A stretch of DNA of 25,122 bases from Eubacteriales Family XIII. Incertae Sedis bacterium (GTDB lineage Bacteria > Bacillota > Clostridia > Peptostreptococcales > Anaerovoracaceae). The position numbers and the translations under genes are program-made. Positions 1-7,900 of this stretch are shown here, one piece after another. The notes beneath the pieces were generated by a model. The model was not told the DNA's origin and did no database searches. It saw nothing but the letters and a program-made list of their open reading frames with translations. Location: NCBI GenBank assembly GCA_031255695.1, contig JAIRSA010000134.1, positions 1-25,122 on the forward strand, given 5' to 3'. Within the stretch, counting starts at the first letter, position 1. Each line of letters opens with the position of its first letter.

Positions 1-819
1 GTCGATCACCTTATGCCGCTTGTCCCCGGCGGCCAGGGCCGGCAATTCCTCCGGGCCGAGCTCGATGCGGGCGATGCTGCCGTGTATGCGGACGCGCACC
101 TGGCGGAAACCCATGTCCAGCAGGAACTGCTCCGCGATTTCGACCATTTTCAGCTTTTCGGCAGTTATGCTCTCGCCATAGACAAACCTGGACGACAGGC
201 ACGCGAAGGCCTGCTTGTCCCATGTGGGCAGGTCCAGCATTTTCGACAGCGCCCTGATCTCAGCCTTCTTCAGCCCCGCCTCGCGCAGCGGGCTTCTGAC
301 ATTATGCTCGCGGACCGCTTGGAGCCCCGGCCTGTAATCGCCCTCGTCATCCACATTCGAGCCGTCGGCCACGGCGCCGATGCCATTGCGGCGCGCCACA
401 TCCCATATCTTTGTGAACATTTCGGACTTGCAGAGATAGCACCTGTTTTCGGGGTTCTGCGAGAAGCCCTCTATCTCAAGCTCTTCAGAGCGGCATATGA
501 AATGCTTTATGTCCTCCTTCGCGCAGAATACCCTGGCCTCGTTAAGCTCCCTTTCGGGGAATGAGCATGAACGCGCCGTCACCGCGATCACGTTTTCCCC
601 AAGCACGTCATGGGCGGCCTTGAGCAGGAAGCTGGAATCGACGCCCCCGGAAAACGCCACGGCCGCGCTGCCCATGCCGGCCAATATTTTTTTCAGGCGG
701 CTGTATTTGGCGTCAAGCGTCTGCTCTTCCAAGGGCATGCCTGGCCCCGCCACGGCGGCCCCCCCATGAGCGGCGCGCCCGGCGCCAAGATTCACATTTA
801 AGCTGTAGTCACGCTCCAT
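1..819 (-). CDS. larE: ATP-dependent sacrificial sulfur transferase LarE (3' end off window)
   Basis: This is a PP-loop (N-type) ATPase. In the LarE family the enzyme adenylates the carboxylate groups of the nickel-pincer cofactor precursor and donates sulfur from its own cysteine; the cofactor serves lactate racemase and related enzymes. The reading frame stays open from position 819 to the window edge (273 codons). It shows the PP-loop SGGVDSSFL at about residues 57-65, a CYLC pair at about 127-130, DGSNVDD at about 152-158 and FACLSSRF, whose Cys (about 207) is probably the sacrificial one by family comparison. Perhaps 20-30 C-terminal residues are missing. I chose the ATG at 819 because AAGGGA lies just upstream. 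An internal ATG at 738 gives a more typical family N-terminus but lacks a ribosome-binding site. It lies 168 bp downstream of mnmA, another PP-loop sulfur enzyme. No other lar gene is visible here. Confidence 0.88.
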   Translation of the reverse strand, partial: MERDYSLNVNLGAGRAAHGGAAVAGPGMPLEEQTLDAKYSRLKKILAGMGSAAVAFSGGVDSSFLLKAAHDVLGENVIAVTARSCSFPERELNEARVFCAKEDIKHFICRSEELEIEGFSQNPENRCYLCKSEMFTKIWDVARRNGIGAVADGSNVDDEGDYRPGLQAVREHNVRSPLREAGLKKAEIRALSKMLDLPTWDKQAFACLSSRFVYGESITAEKLKMVEIAEQFLLDMGFRQVRVRIHGSIARIELGPEELPALAAGDKRHKVID

Positions 820-987
820 TTCAATTCCCTTGCACAATGCGGCTGCATCATACATACCTTTCCTGCGATTATATTTTTATAACTTCGATTATCCTATAAT
901 GTTCTCCGGCAATGCCGCCCCCGATTAAAACGCGGCCAAAGCGCGGCGGCGCCTTCCGGCAGCCTGCGGCGTGCGCAGGGATGGCCC

Positions 988-2073
988 CTACCCGCCGACT
1001 GTAGCGATGGTCCCGCCGCCCACGACGATGTCGCCGTCATAGAGGACGGCCGCCTGCCCCGCCGTGGCGGCCCTGATCGGCTCGTCGAACTCCAGCCGTA
1101 TAGTGTCTTCGTCCGTCTGCGTCACAGTCGCGGGCGCCTCCGGCTGGTTGTAGCTCACCTTCGCCGTCACGCGCATCGGCCTTTCTATGCGGCTCGCCGC
1201 TATAAGGTTGACGCCCTTCGCCTCCAGCACCCGCGCAAACAGCCCCTCCCAAGGGCTCAGCACGATCTTGTTCTCGGCGGCGCGCTTCTCGCGCACATAG
1301 AGCGGAGCGGGCAGCGCCAGGCCCAGCCCCCGCCTCTGCCCTACGGTGTACCGGATTATGCCCCTGTGCCTGCCTAGCACATTGCCGCTGCCGTCCACAA
1401 AGTCGCCGCAAGGGTAGGCCTTGCCGGTGTAGCCCTCTATGAAATCCGCATAGCTGCCGCCGGGCACAAAGCATATGTCCTGGCTGTCATGCTTCTTCGC
1501 GTTCACAAAGCCCTTCTCCGCCGCGATCTCCCTTACCTCAGGCTTGCTCAGCCCCCCCAGGGGGAAAATGGTATGCGCAAGCTGGCGCTGCGTCATCCCG
1601 TATAGCACGTAGCTCTGATCCTTGGCGCTGTCCAGGGCCTTTTTCAGGTAATGCCTTCCGCTGCCCGCGTCAAAACCGGCGCGCGCATAATGCCCAGTCA
1701 CTATATAATCGAAGCCCATGGAATCCATGCGCTCCATCAGCCGCTTGAATTTGATGAAGCGGTTGCAGTCGATGCACGGGTTCGGGGTGCGCCCCGACGC
1801 GTATTCGTCTATGAAGCGCCCTATCACCTCTCTCCTGAAGTCGTCGCCGAAGTCGAACACGTAATGCGGCATCCCTATGGAATACGCCACCCTGCGCGCG
1901 TCCTCGGCGTCGCTCAGCGAGCAGCACCTATCCTCGCGGCTTTCGCCCACGTCGCTGTTTTCGAATAATTTCAGGGTGACGCCGACGCATTCCAGGCCTG
2001 ACTTTAATGCCAAAAGCGCGGCCACAGAACTGTCGACGCCGCCGCTCATGGCGATCATCGCTTTTCGAGCCAT
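988..2073 (-). CDS. mnmA: tRNA-specific 2-thiouridylase MnmA
   Basis: MnmA inserts sulfur at C2 of the wobble uridine (U34) of tRNA-Lys, tRNA-Glu and tRNA-Gln, using ATP and sulfur relayed from a cysteine desulfurase. The 361-residue length is normal. Visible motifs in order are the PP-loop SGGVDSS at residues 10-16, TPNPCIDCNRFIKF with the catalytic Cys100, TGHYAR at about 126-131, DQSYVLYG at about 152-159 and SQDICFVPGG with the second catalytic Cys201. The C-terminal third is the usual beta-barrel tRNA-binding part, including TVGQRRGLG. The start at 2073 gives the canonical N-terminus; the ribosome-binding site is weak (AAGGG about 11 nt upstream). It lies 112 bp downstream of tcdA, another tRNA-modification gene, and upstream of larE, all codirectional. 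No cysteine desulfurase partner is in the window. Confidence 0.97.
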   Translation of the reverse strand: MARKAMIAMSGGVDSSVAALLALKSGLECVGVTLKLFENSDVGESREDRCCSLSDAEDARRVAYSIGMPHYVFDFGDDFRREVIGRFIDEYASGRTPNPCIDCNRFIKFKRLMERMDSMGFDYIVTGHYARAGFDAGSGRHYLKKALDSAKDQSYVLYGMTQRQLAHTIFPLGGLSKPEVREIAAEKGFVNAKKHDSQDICFVPGGSYADFIEGYTGKAYPCGDFVDGSGNVLGRHRGIIRYTVGQRRGLGLALPAPLYVREKRAAENKIVLSPWEGLFARVLEAKGVNLIAASRIERPMRVTAKVSYNQPEAPATVTQTDEDTIRLEFDEPIRAATAGQAAVLYDGDIVVGGGTIATVGG

Positions 2074-2185
2074 AACAGCACCAACCCTTCGAGACCTACG
2101 GCGCCAGCCAAACCCATGGCGCCCGCTGCGCCATCCGGCAACACCGGCAACTCAGGCAACGCCGGCGCTGCGCCAAGCCCGCCGC

Positions 2186-2980
2186 TCACCGTGCGCCGCT
2201 CTGGATGCCGGCGCCGGCCGCATTGCCGAAACCGATCAGATCCTTCACCACCTCGCCGGCCATTATCAGGCCTGCGGCTGCGGGGACGAAGGCATTGCTC
2301 GCGGGGATCTGCCTCCGCTGCAGGCAAGTCCTCGCAGTATCCGGGGGGCACACGCAGTGATCCCTGCAGCTTGCCGCCATATCCTCCTGCGGCTTCATCG
2401 CGGGCTCTTTCGAATAGACGACCTTCAGCTTCCCTATGCCGCGCTCCCGCAGTTCCTTCCGCATGATGCGCGCCATCGGGCACATGGACGTCTTGTGTAT
2501 GTCCGCCACCTCAAAGGCCGAGGCCTCCATCTTGTTCGCCGCGCCCATGCAGCTTATGATCGGCGTCCCCGCCGCCTCAGCCCGGCATACCAGCTCAAGC
2601 TTCGCGGTCATGGTGTCCACTGCGTCCACTATATAGTCATAGACGGCCAGATCGATCCCGTCCGCCGTGTCGGGCCCATAGAACAGCCTGTACGCGCCGA
2701 CTTCGGCGGCAGGGTTTATGTCCAGGATGCGCTCTTTCATCACATCCACCTTGTATTCGCCCACCGTCTTCCTGGTGGCCATGATTTGACGATTCAGGTT
2801 GGTGAGGCAGATCCTGTCGTCATCGAAGAGATCTATCGCTTTCACCCCCGTGCGCGCCAGGGCCTCGACGCAGTGCCCGCCGACGCCGCCGATCCCGAAG
2901 ACAGCGACCTTGGCCGCATAGAGCCGCTCCATATTGCTGCGGCCGAGCAGCAGCTCAGTCCTTGAAAATTGATCCAGCAT
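2186..2980 (-). CDS. tcdA: tRNA threonylcarbamoyladenosine dehydratase (TcdA/CsdL family)
   Basis: This is an E1-like (ThiF/MoeB superfamily) ATP-dependent enzyme. The family dehydrates t6A at position 37 of ANN-decoding tRNAs to the cyclic form ct6A. At 264 residues it shows the nucleotide-binding loop GIGGVGG at residues 29-35, DDD at 53-55, NLNRQ at 60-64 and the DAVDTMTAKL segment. A cysteine-containing stretch (SCRDHCVCPPD, then a further Cys before RRQIP) near residues 205-225 resembles the metal-site-like segment I recall from Gram-positive YrvM-type members. It ends with the usual FVPAAAGLIMAGEVVKDLI helix. The ATG at 2980 is supported by GGAG 8 nt upstream. It is 91 bp downstream of coaC and 112 bp upstream of mnmA. 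I am sure of the family; the exact tRNA substrate is inferred by family. Confidence 0.92.
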   Translation of the reverse strand: MLDQFSRTELLLGRSNMERLYAAKVAVFGIGGVGGHCVEALARTGVKAIDLFDDDRICLTNLNRQIMATRKTVGEYKVDVMKERILDINPAAEVGAYRLFYGPDTADGIDLAVYDYIVDAVDTMTAKLELVCRAEAAGTPIISCMGAANKMEASAFEVADIHKTSMCPMARIMRKELRERGIGKLKVVYSKEPAMKPQEDMAASCRDHCVCPPDTARTCLQRRQIPASNAFVPAAAGLIMAGEVVKDLIGFGNAAGAGIQSGAR

Positions 2981-3071
2981 CCATATAACTCCAAATAATC
3001 CGAAATATCCGCCCGCCGTATCGTTTCGCGCGATGGCGCGCTTACAGGCTCAAATGATATCGCTCGGCCGG

Positions 3072-3623
3072 TCAGGCCGTGCCGCTTCGCGCGAGGGCGC
3101 GCTCTGCCGCTTTGACTATGGCATCCAGATCGGCCAGGGCCCCCTTGCCCAAATCGCCGCACGCAAGCAGCGACTCCTTTGGCTCTACGAAAAGATAGCC
3201 CAGCCCCTCAAGCTTCTTGATCCCCGCCTGCACGACGGGGTTCTCGTACATCGCGGTGTTCATAGCGGGGCATATCATCACATTTGGGGCGGGGGACGCC
3301 ATGGCGATCGTCGAAAGCATGTCGTCGGCGATGCCCGAAGCGATCTTGCCGATTATATTTGCGGTCGCGGGCGCTATGAGCAGCAGATCCGCCTCCTTGG
3401 CAAGCGAGATATGACGCACGTCCTCATACGCCGCCGGCTCGAACATGTCTGTATAGACCTTGTGCTTTGTGAGCGTCTGCAATGTAAGCGGGCTTATGAA
3501 CTCAGCCGCCGCCCTCGTCATGACGGCCTTGACGGAATGGCCCGATTTCGTCAGTATGTTGGCGAGCTCCGCCGCCTTGTACGCGGCAATGCTCCCTGTA
3601 ACGCCAAGCAGTATGTTGCCCAT
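3072..3623 (-). CDS. coaC: phosphopantothenoylcysteine decarboxylase (stand-alone CoaC)
   Basis: CoaC is an FMN-dependent HFCD-family flavoprotein that decarboxylates 4'-phosphopantothenoylcysteine to 4'-phosphopantetheine in coenzyme A synthesis. The 183-residue protein shows the N-terminal GVTGSIAAYK motif, TRAAAEFI, the APATANIIGKIASGIADD segment and PAMNTAMYENP, the substrate-binding PxMN motif. The active-site flap Cys is probably the one in LLACGDLGKGAL near the C-terminus. I use the ATG at 3623, with AAAGG 6 nt upstream; an in-frame TTG six bases earlier is less likely. In many bacteria this domain is fused to CoaB as Dfp/CoaBC. Here the two are separate neighbouring genes, as in streptococci and enterococci, with coaB upstream. 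The spacer carries a 15-bp direct repeat. Confidence 0.93.
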   Translation of the reverse strand: MGNILLGVTGSIAAYKAAELANILTKSGHSVKAVMTRAAAEFISPLTLQTLTKHKVYTDMFEPAAYEDVRHISLAKEADLLLIAPATANIIGKIASGIADDMLSTIAMASPAPNVMICPAMNTAMYENPVVQAGIKKLEGLGYLFVEPKESLLACGDLGKGALADLDAIVKAAERALARSGTA

Positions 3624-3701
3624 AATCAACCTTTCATATATAATCGTTTATATCGTTCTCTACTACTGTTCTCTCTAGCGATATTGCTATCTATGGCCTT
3701 C

Positions 3702-3777
3702 TCGCGCGGTGGCGCCCGTAGCTTGCTTCTGGATTTTGAAGCTAAACAACCGGCAGTCGCTATCGCGCGGTGGCGCC
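3702..3777. repeat. 15-bp direct repeat flanking the coaB stop codon
   Basis: TCGCGCGGTGGCGCC occurs at 3702-3716 and again at 3763-3777, exactly 61 bp apart. The second copy covers the last codons of coaB and the first lies in the coaB-coaC spacer. Similar 15-mers occur at 3026-3040 (13 of 15 bases match) and 3087-3101 (12 of 15), the latter inside the coaC 3' end. No hairpin with a T-tract accompanies them, so they are not obvious terminators. Confidence 0.75.
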
Positions 3778-4617
3778 GCAGTGCCTGAGCGCGGCCCTCA
3801 CAATGCCCGCGGCGATCTCGCCTTTACTATTGAAGCTTTCACACTCGCCGTCCCTGCCTAAAAGGAAGCCTTTGTGCGAATCCCCGCTGATCCAGGCCTG
3901 ATCGTTGGCGAGGACGTAGTCGCAGCCATTGCGCTCCATCAGCTCGCGCGCGGCCTTCATCAACGTCTCCTTTTCCGATCCGTCCAAGAGTTTGAAACCG
4001 ACAATGAGGGCGTCAGGCAGCAGCCCGCGCAAAGACGCTATTACCTTAGGCGTCCGCTTCAAGGATATCATGAGGCCATCTATATTTGAGGAGAGTTTGC
4101 CGCCATACGCGCAATCGCCCGCATGGCCGCCTATTAGGCTGTAGGCATTCCTGACGGCGTCAGCAAAGTAGGCGCGCAGCCTTCTATCATCATCTTCTGG
4201 CAGGCCTTCCGGCTGTACGGCATTGCATATGAGCCTCGCAAGCCCGGCGTCTTCATCGCCGGCGCGCTTCAGCGCATCCACCACGCCATCGGCCACTGAG
4301 CCTACCGTCGTCACGCGCTCCACTGCGTAGTCGCTGACGGCCATGGCATGTACGGCCACGTCGATGTGGCTGTCTTGGCATTGGCGCCTGATGGCGGCCT
4401 CCAGGCCATCAGTGCTTTCCACCTCTATTATGTATGCCTTCGATGTAGCCGGGCGCAATGCCTTGGGCCCGCATATATACCATATTTTCCCAATTTCCTC
4501 CAATGCGCCAAAGGCCTCAGCAAGGGCCTTGCCCATGGAACCGGTGGATGTGTTTGTTATGTACCTTACCCCGTCGATCTTCTCCGCCGTCCCTCCGGCT
4601 GTTATCAATACATCCAT
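3760..4617 (-). CDS. coaB: phosphopantothenate--cysteine ligase (stand-alone CoaB)
   Basis: CoaB activates 4'-phosphopantothenate with a nucleotide triphosphate and condenses it with cysteine, the step before CoaC. The 285-residue protein has the Rossmann-type start MDVLITAGGTAEKIDGVRYITN, followed by NTSTGSMGKALAEAFG, the AMAVSDYAV segment, and late motifs KLSSN and IVGFKLLDG plus VLAND. These are standard CoaB landmarks. The ATG at 4617 is chosen because TTGGAGG ends 5 nt upstream; a TTG at 4629 lies inside that site and is unlikely to be used. The protein is longer than the streptococcal stand-alone ligase (roughly 230 residues, from memory), with extra sequence around residues 110-160. 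It appears to head the codirectional run coaB-coaC-tcdA-mnmA-larE. Confidence 0.92.
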   Translation of the reverse strand: MDVLITAGGTAEKIDGVRYITNTSTGSMGKALAEAFGALEEIGKIWYICGPKALRPATSKAYIIEVESTDGLEAAIRRQCQDSHIDVAVHAMAVSDYAVERVTTVGSVADGVVDALKRAGDEDAGLARLICNAVQPEGLPEDDDRRLRAYFADAVRNAYSLIGGHAGDCAYGGKLSSNIDGLMISLKRTPKVIASLRGLLPDALIVGFKLLDGSEKETLMKAARELMERNGCDYVLANDQAWISGDSHKGFLLGRDGECESFNSKGEIAAGIVRAALRHCGATAR

Positions 4618-4634
4618 AAAAACCTCCAAGTTAA

Positions 4635-4663
4635 ATTGTACATCGGGCCGGCTTTACTTGCAA
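4635..4663 (-). promoter_or_regulatory. candidate sigmaA promoter for coaB-coaC-tcdA-mnmA-larE
   Basis: On the minus strand TTGCAA (4663-4658) is followed after 17 bp by TACAAT (4640-4635). Transcription would start only about a dozen bases before the coaB ribosome-binding site, giving a very short leader. That makes the assignment tentative. Confidence 0.4.
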
Positions 4664-4841
4664 GCAAAATAATAATCCCAATTTTTTTATATAATTTTTT
4701 TGTTGTTTGAATATAAAACTTGACGTGTCCTCGACGTGATATGATTGCGCTGTAAATAAGGGGCCCAATGCATGATGAAAAACTGTTAGTCCACGCCTAC
4801 CGGCCTAATTTTGCTATCAAATGAAAAAAAATATGTGGATC

Positions 4842-4870
4842 TTCACAAATATATCAAAACAATATATACT
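4842..4870 (+). promoter_or_regulatory. sigmaA-type promoter for the VWA/BIG2 protein gene
   Basis: TTCACA at 4842-4847 and TATACT at 4865-4870 are separated by 17 bp in AT-rich DNA. The predicted start is near 4877, leaving a leader of about 115 nt before the ATG at 4992. Confidence 0.6.
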
Positions 4871-4897
4871 ATATCTGCTATTACTTGCATGCGTTTT

Positions 4898-4964
4898 GCA
4901 TACGGACGGCCGTGGGCCCCGTAATGAGGCGGTTCCCGTTTGCTGTCGGGCGTCCGGCGCATGC
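4898..4964 (+). other. possible structured 5' leader element
   Basis: Within the predicted leader, CGGACG at 4903-4908 can pair with CGTCCG at 4951-4956, extended outward by GCAT (4898-4901) with ATGC (4961-4964) across an internal loop. Inside, CCCG (4935-4938) can pair with CGGG (4947-4950). The ribosome-binding site lies outside the stem. It matches no riboswitch class I recognise and could be chance pairing in GC-rich DNA. Confidence 0.3.
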
Positions 4965-4991
4965 CACGTTTAAAACAAGGAGGTGTACCAA

Positions 4992-7900
4992 ATGAAAAGG
5001 AAAAACCTGAAAAGGTGCGCGGTCCTGCTGGCTGCGATCTTGGCGTCCACCCAGATCTTCGGGGCGACGTCATTCGCTGCGCCAGCGGCCGCGCCGCCAG
5101 ACAGCACCGCACAGGCGCTGCAAGAAGACAATTATCGATTGTCCAAGGATGCCGCCGACAGCATAGTGACGCAGCTATTCGGCGGAGGCGCCCTAGGTGC
5201 GGCCAAACTGGCCACAGGGCCAGACGGATCCGCCTATGAGTACGAGTTCTCCGGCGATTTCGCCGGCAGCGCCATCGAAGAGATGGCGGGGCTCGCAGGC
5301 CAGGGCAGCGCTGCCGCGCCTGGCGATGCAGACGCGAACGATCTGCCCAACGGATATGTGGACAACAGCAAGTATGCGCTGGACAAGATCATCTCGCAGC
5401 TGAACACGAAGCCCCTGCTGCGCAGGGCCCCGGGCTCGGATGTCACTGCCGAGGTGGTCTTCGTCATTGACACCACTGGCTCGATGGGTCCCTACATCGA
5501 GGCCGTGAAAACCAACGTCGCCCGTTTCGCCCAGTACCTGGCCGAAAAAAGCATCAACCTGCGGCTGGGCCTGATAGAATACCGGGACATAGCGGTCGAC
5601 GGGCTGGGCTCCACCAAAGTATCCGCGCCGGGCTATACGACTTGGATGGATGCTGCGGGATTTTTGGGCGAGCTGTCCAAGATGTACGCCTACGGCGGCG
5701 GCGACACGCCTGAAACCCCTTGGGACGCCTTTGGCTACCTGTTCAACGGCACCATGCTCTGGAGCGACGATGCCTACAAGTTCGCCATGCTGATCACCGA
5801 TGCCCCGTATTGGGACAACAACAGGCATGGCATTACAGACATAGACGATGTCATAAGCAGGCTCTCGGCCGCAGAGATCCAGGCCTCAGTCGTGACTCAT
5901 GACTCCAATACGATGTACGGCAACCTCGCCGGGTACACAGGCGGCATTATCGCCAGCCTCACGTCAAACTTCTCAACCGTGCTTTCGCAGTATGCCGATT
6001 CTATCCTGAGCGGCACCATGCCCACCATCAACTATCCCGTGAGGGTCGTCGACGGCAGGACCGGCCTGCCTATCGGCAGCGCCTCCGTCAGCCACGCGGC
6101 AGGGCGCACCGCCACCGACTCCAACGGCATCGCCATGCTGTCCGGCAAATCCGGCACATTCGCGGAATTGTCTGTATCCAAGCCTGGCTATGAGACATTC
6201 ATGCTGTCGAGCCTGTCGCTGGACATGGGCGACGAAGTCTACGTCATCGAGCTCACGCCTTTGGATGACGACCCCGACGCTTCACCCATATTGACAAAGG
6301 ATATGTTCGGCAACCCGCCTGAGGCCAGCGCCACGCTCTCCGGCCCCATGATCAATGTGCTCGGCAAGGATCTTAACCTATTCAACATCCCCGCCGAATT
6401 CAGCCTCAACATCTTTGATCCGTCCAAGTTTGTGATCAAGCATTATGACAGGGCAAAGAGGTTCGAAGTCATTATCGGCGCATCCGCCTCGAAGGTCCTC
6501 CCCTCAGACCCTGACTGGAGTGTGCTCTACAAAAGATACAAAAATGCCGTGATCGATTTCTCAGAAAAGAGTGCGGGCGACCTCTACAATGAATTCCGCC
6601 GCCACCTTAGAGGCGCGGCAAAAGCCTATCCCAAGCTCGTATTCCCCATAGACGGCTACATAGGCGGCTACGGGGAAGCCAGCTACGCAAGCGGCGAGCT
6701 GAAGTTCTTAAACGGCGGCATCATCGTCTGCTCCGACACCGCCAAGGCAAACTGGGAGTACCCCTTCCCTGCTGCGCCTTACGTGTTTGTCAAGGTAGAG
6801 TTCAGCTATGACGTCAAGGGCAGGCTGGGCCTGATCAAGGTCAGCGAGACCGGGAAGATCGGTGCCTTCCAGCCTGACTCGATCGGGCTGGCCCCCGATG
6901 TGTCCGGCGCGCTCAGCCTAGGCATCCCTAAAGTGGCTGCTGTCGGCGGCGGCATCACCGGCAAGCTTGATACTAATATCTCGTTCCCGTTCACAAGCTT
7001 TTCCGAGAACGTCTCCGCGAAGTTCATCGGCAGCTTCCTTTTCCGGCTTAGGCTGCTGTTCTTCGAGTCCAGGGAGGAATTCAACTTCGGCGGCGAAGGC
7101 GTCGCCCTATATCCCTCCTCAGCCAGCCCCATGGCGCGTGCCGCCAGGATCGGCGAAGTGACGGCATCAGACTTCGAGCCGATCCCGCGCAGCGTTCCCG
7201 AGCCCACGGCATTCAGCGCGCGCTTGTTAGCCGCCCCTCCGGCAAATTCCACATTCTACATGCCGGACGTCTACTCGAACGGCACGCCGCAGATCGTGCA
7301 GCTTGACAGCAGCGGCAAGGCGCTCATGGTATGGGTAGGCGACGACGCTTCGAGATCTGTGGCCAACAAGTCTGCCTTGTACTACAGCGTCTACGATGAC
7401 GGTGCCTGGGGCCCTGCCGCGCAGGTAGACAACAACGGCACTGCGGACGCAAGCCCGACACTGGTCGCCGACGGCGGGTCCGCGCATCTTGTATGGCAGG
7501 ACGCCAAAAGGGTCTTCGCGGACAGCGTCACGCTTGAAGAGGCCTTGGGGGCTATGGACATCAAATACGCCAAGTTCGACGGGGCAAGCAATGCCTTTGG
7601 CAGCATCGCGTCGCTGGCGTCTTCCAGCACAAACACCAAGTACGAGGCAAGCCCGATCATTGCCGCGAAAGACGGCGCCATCACAGTGGCTTGGATTGAG
7701 AACAGCCTCAACGATCCGCTGCTGATGTCCGGGCAGAACACGATCATGACGAAGAAATTCGATCGCAGGTGGAATGCCGAACGGGCGGCGGTCAACGGCC
7801 TCTCCCTCATAACGAACTTCGCGATAAATTCCGAGAGCTATGTAGCGTATACGACAGGCCAGCTCGTAGACGGCAACATCATCCACAATGGCATATTGTA

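Larger units (their letters stand above)
4618..4991. other. divergent intergenic region between coaB and the giant secreted protein gene
   Basis: This 374-bp gap is AT-rich and lacks a convincing gene. It holds a candidate minus-strand promoter near coaB, a good plus-strand promoter, a possibly structured leader and the AAGGAGGTG ribosome-binding site at 4977-4985. Around 4718-4740 the hexamer GACGTG occurs twice as a direct repeat 11 bp apart, about one helical turn, which could be an operator. No known riboswitch was recognised. Confidence 0.6.

Noticed and set aside
820..987. Promoter or terminator between mnmA and larE
   Set aside because: A TATAAT-like hexamer exists on the minus strand near 870 but has no matching -35 box, and the GC-rich inverted sequences near 905-960 pair only imperfectly.
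2055..2483. Open minus-strand frame overlapping tcdA and running into the mnmA start
   Set aside because: It lies mostly in another frame of tcdA, has low-complexity Gly/Ala/Leu composition and no recognisable domain or ribosome-binding site. It is a high-GC shadow.
4718..4740. TTGACG followed by TATGAT as a second plus-strand promoter
   Set aside because: The spacing is only 14 bp, too short for a sigmaA promoter. TTCACA/TATACT at 4842-4870 is much better.
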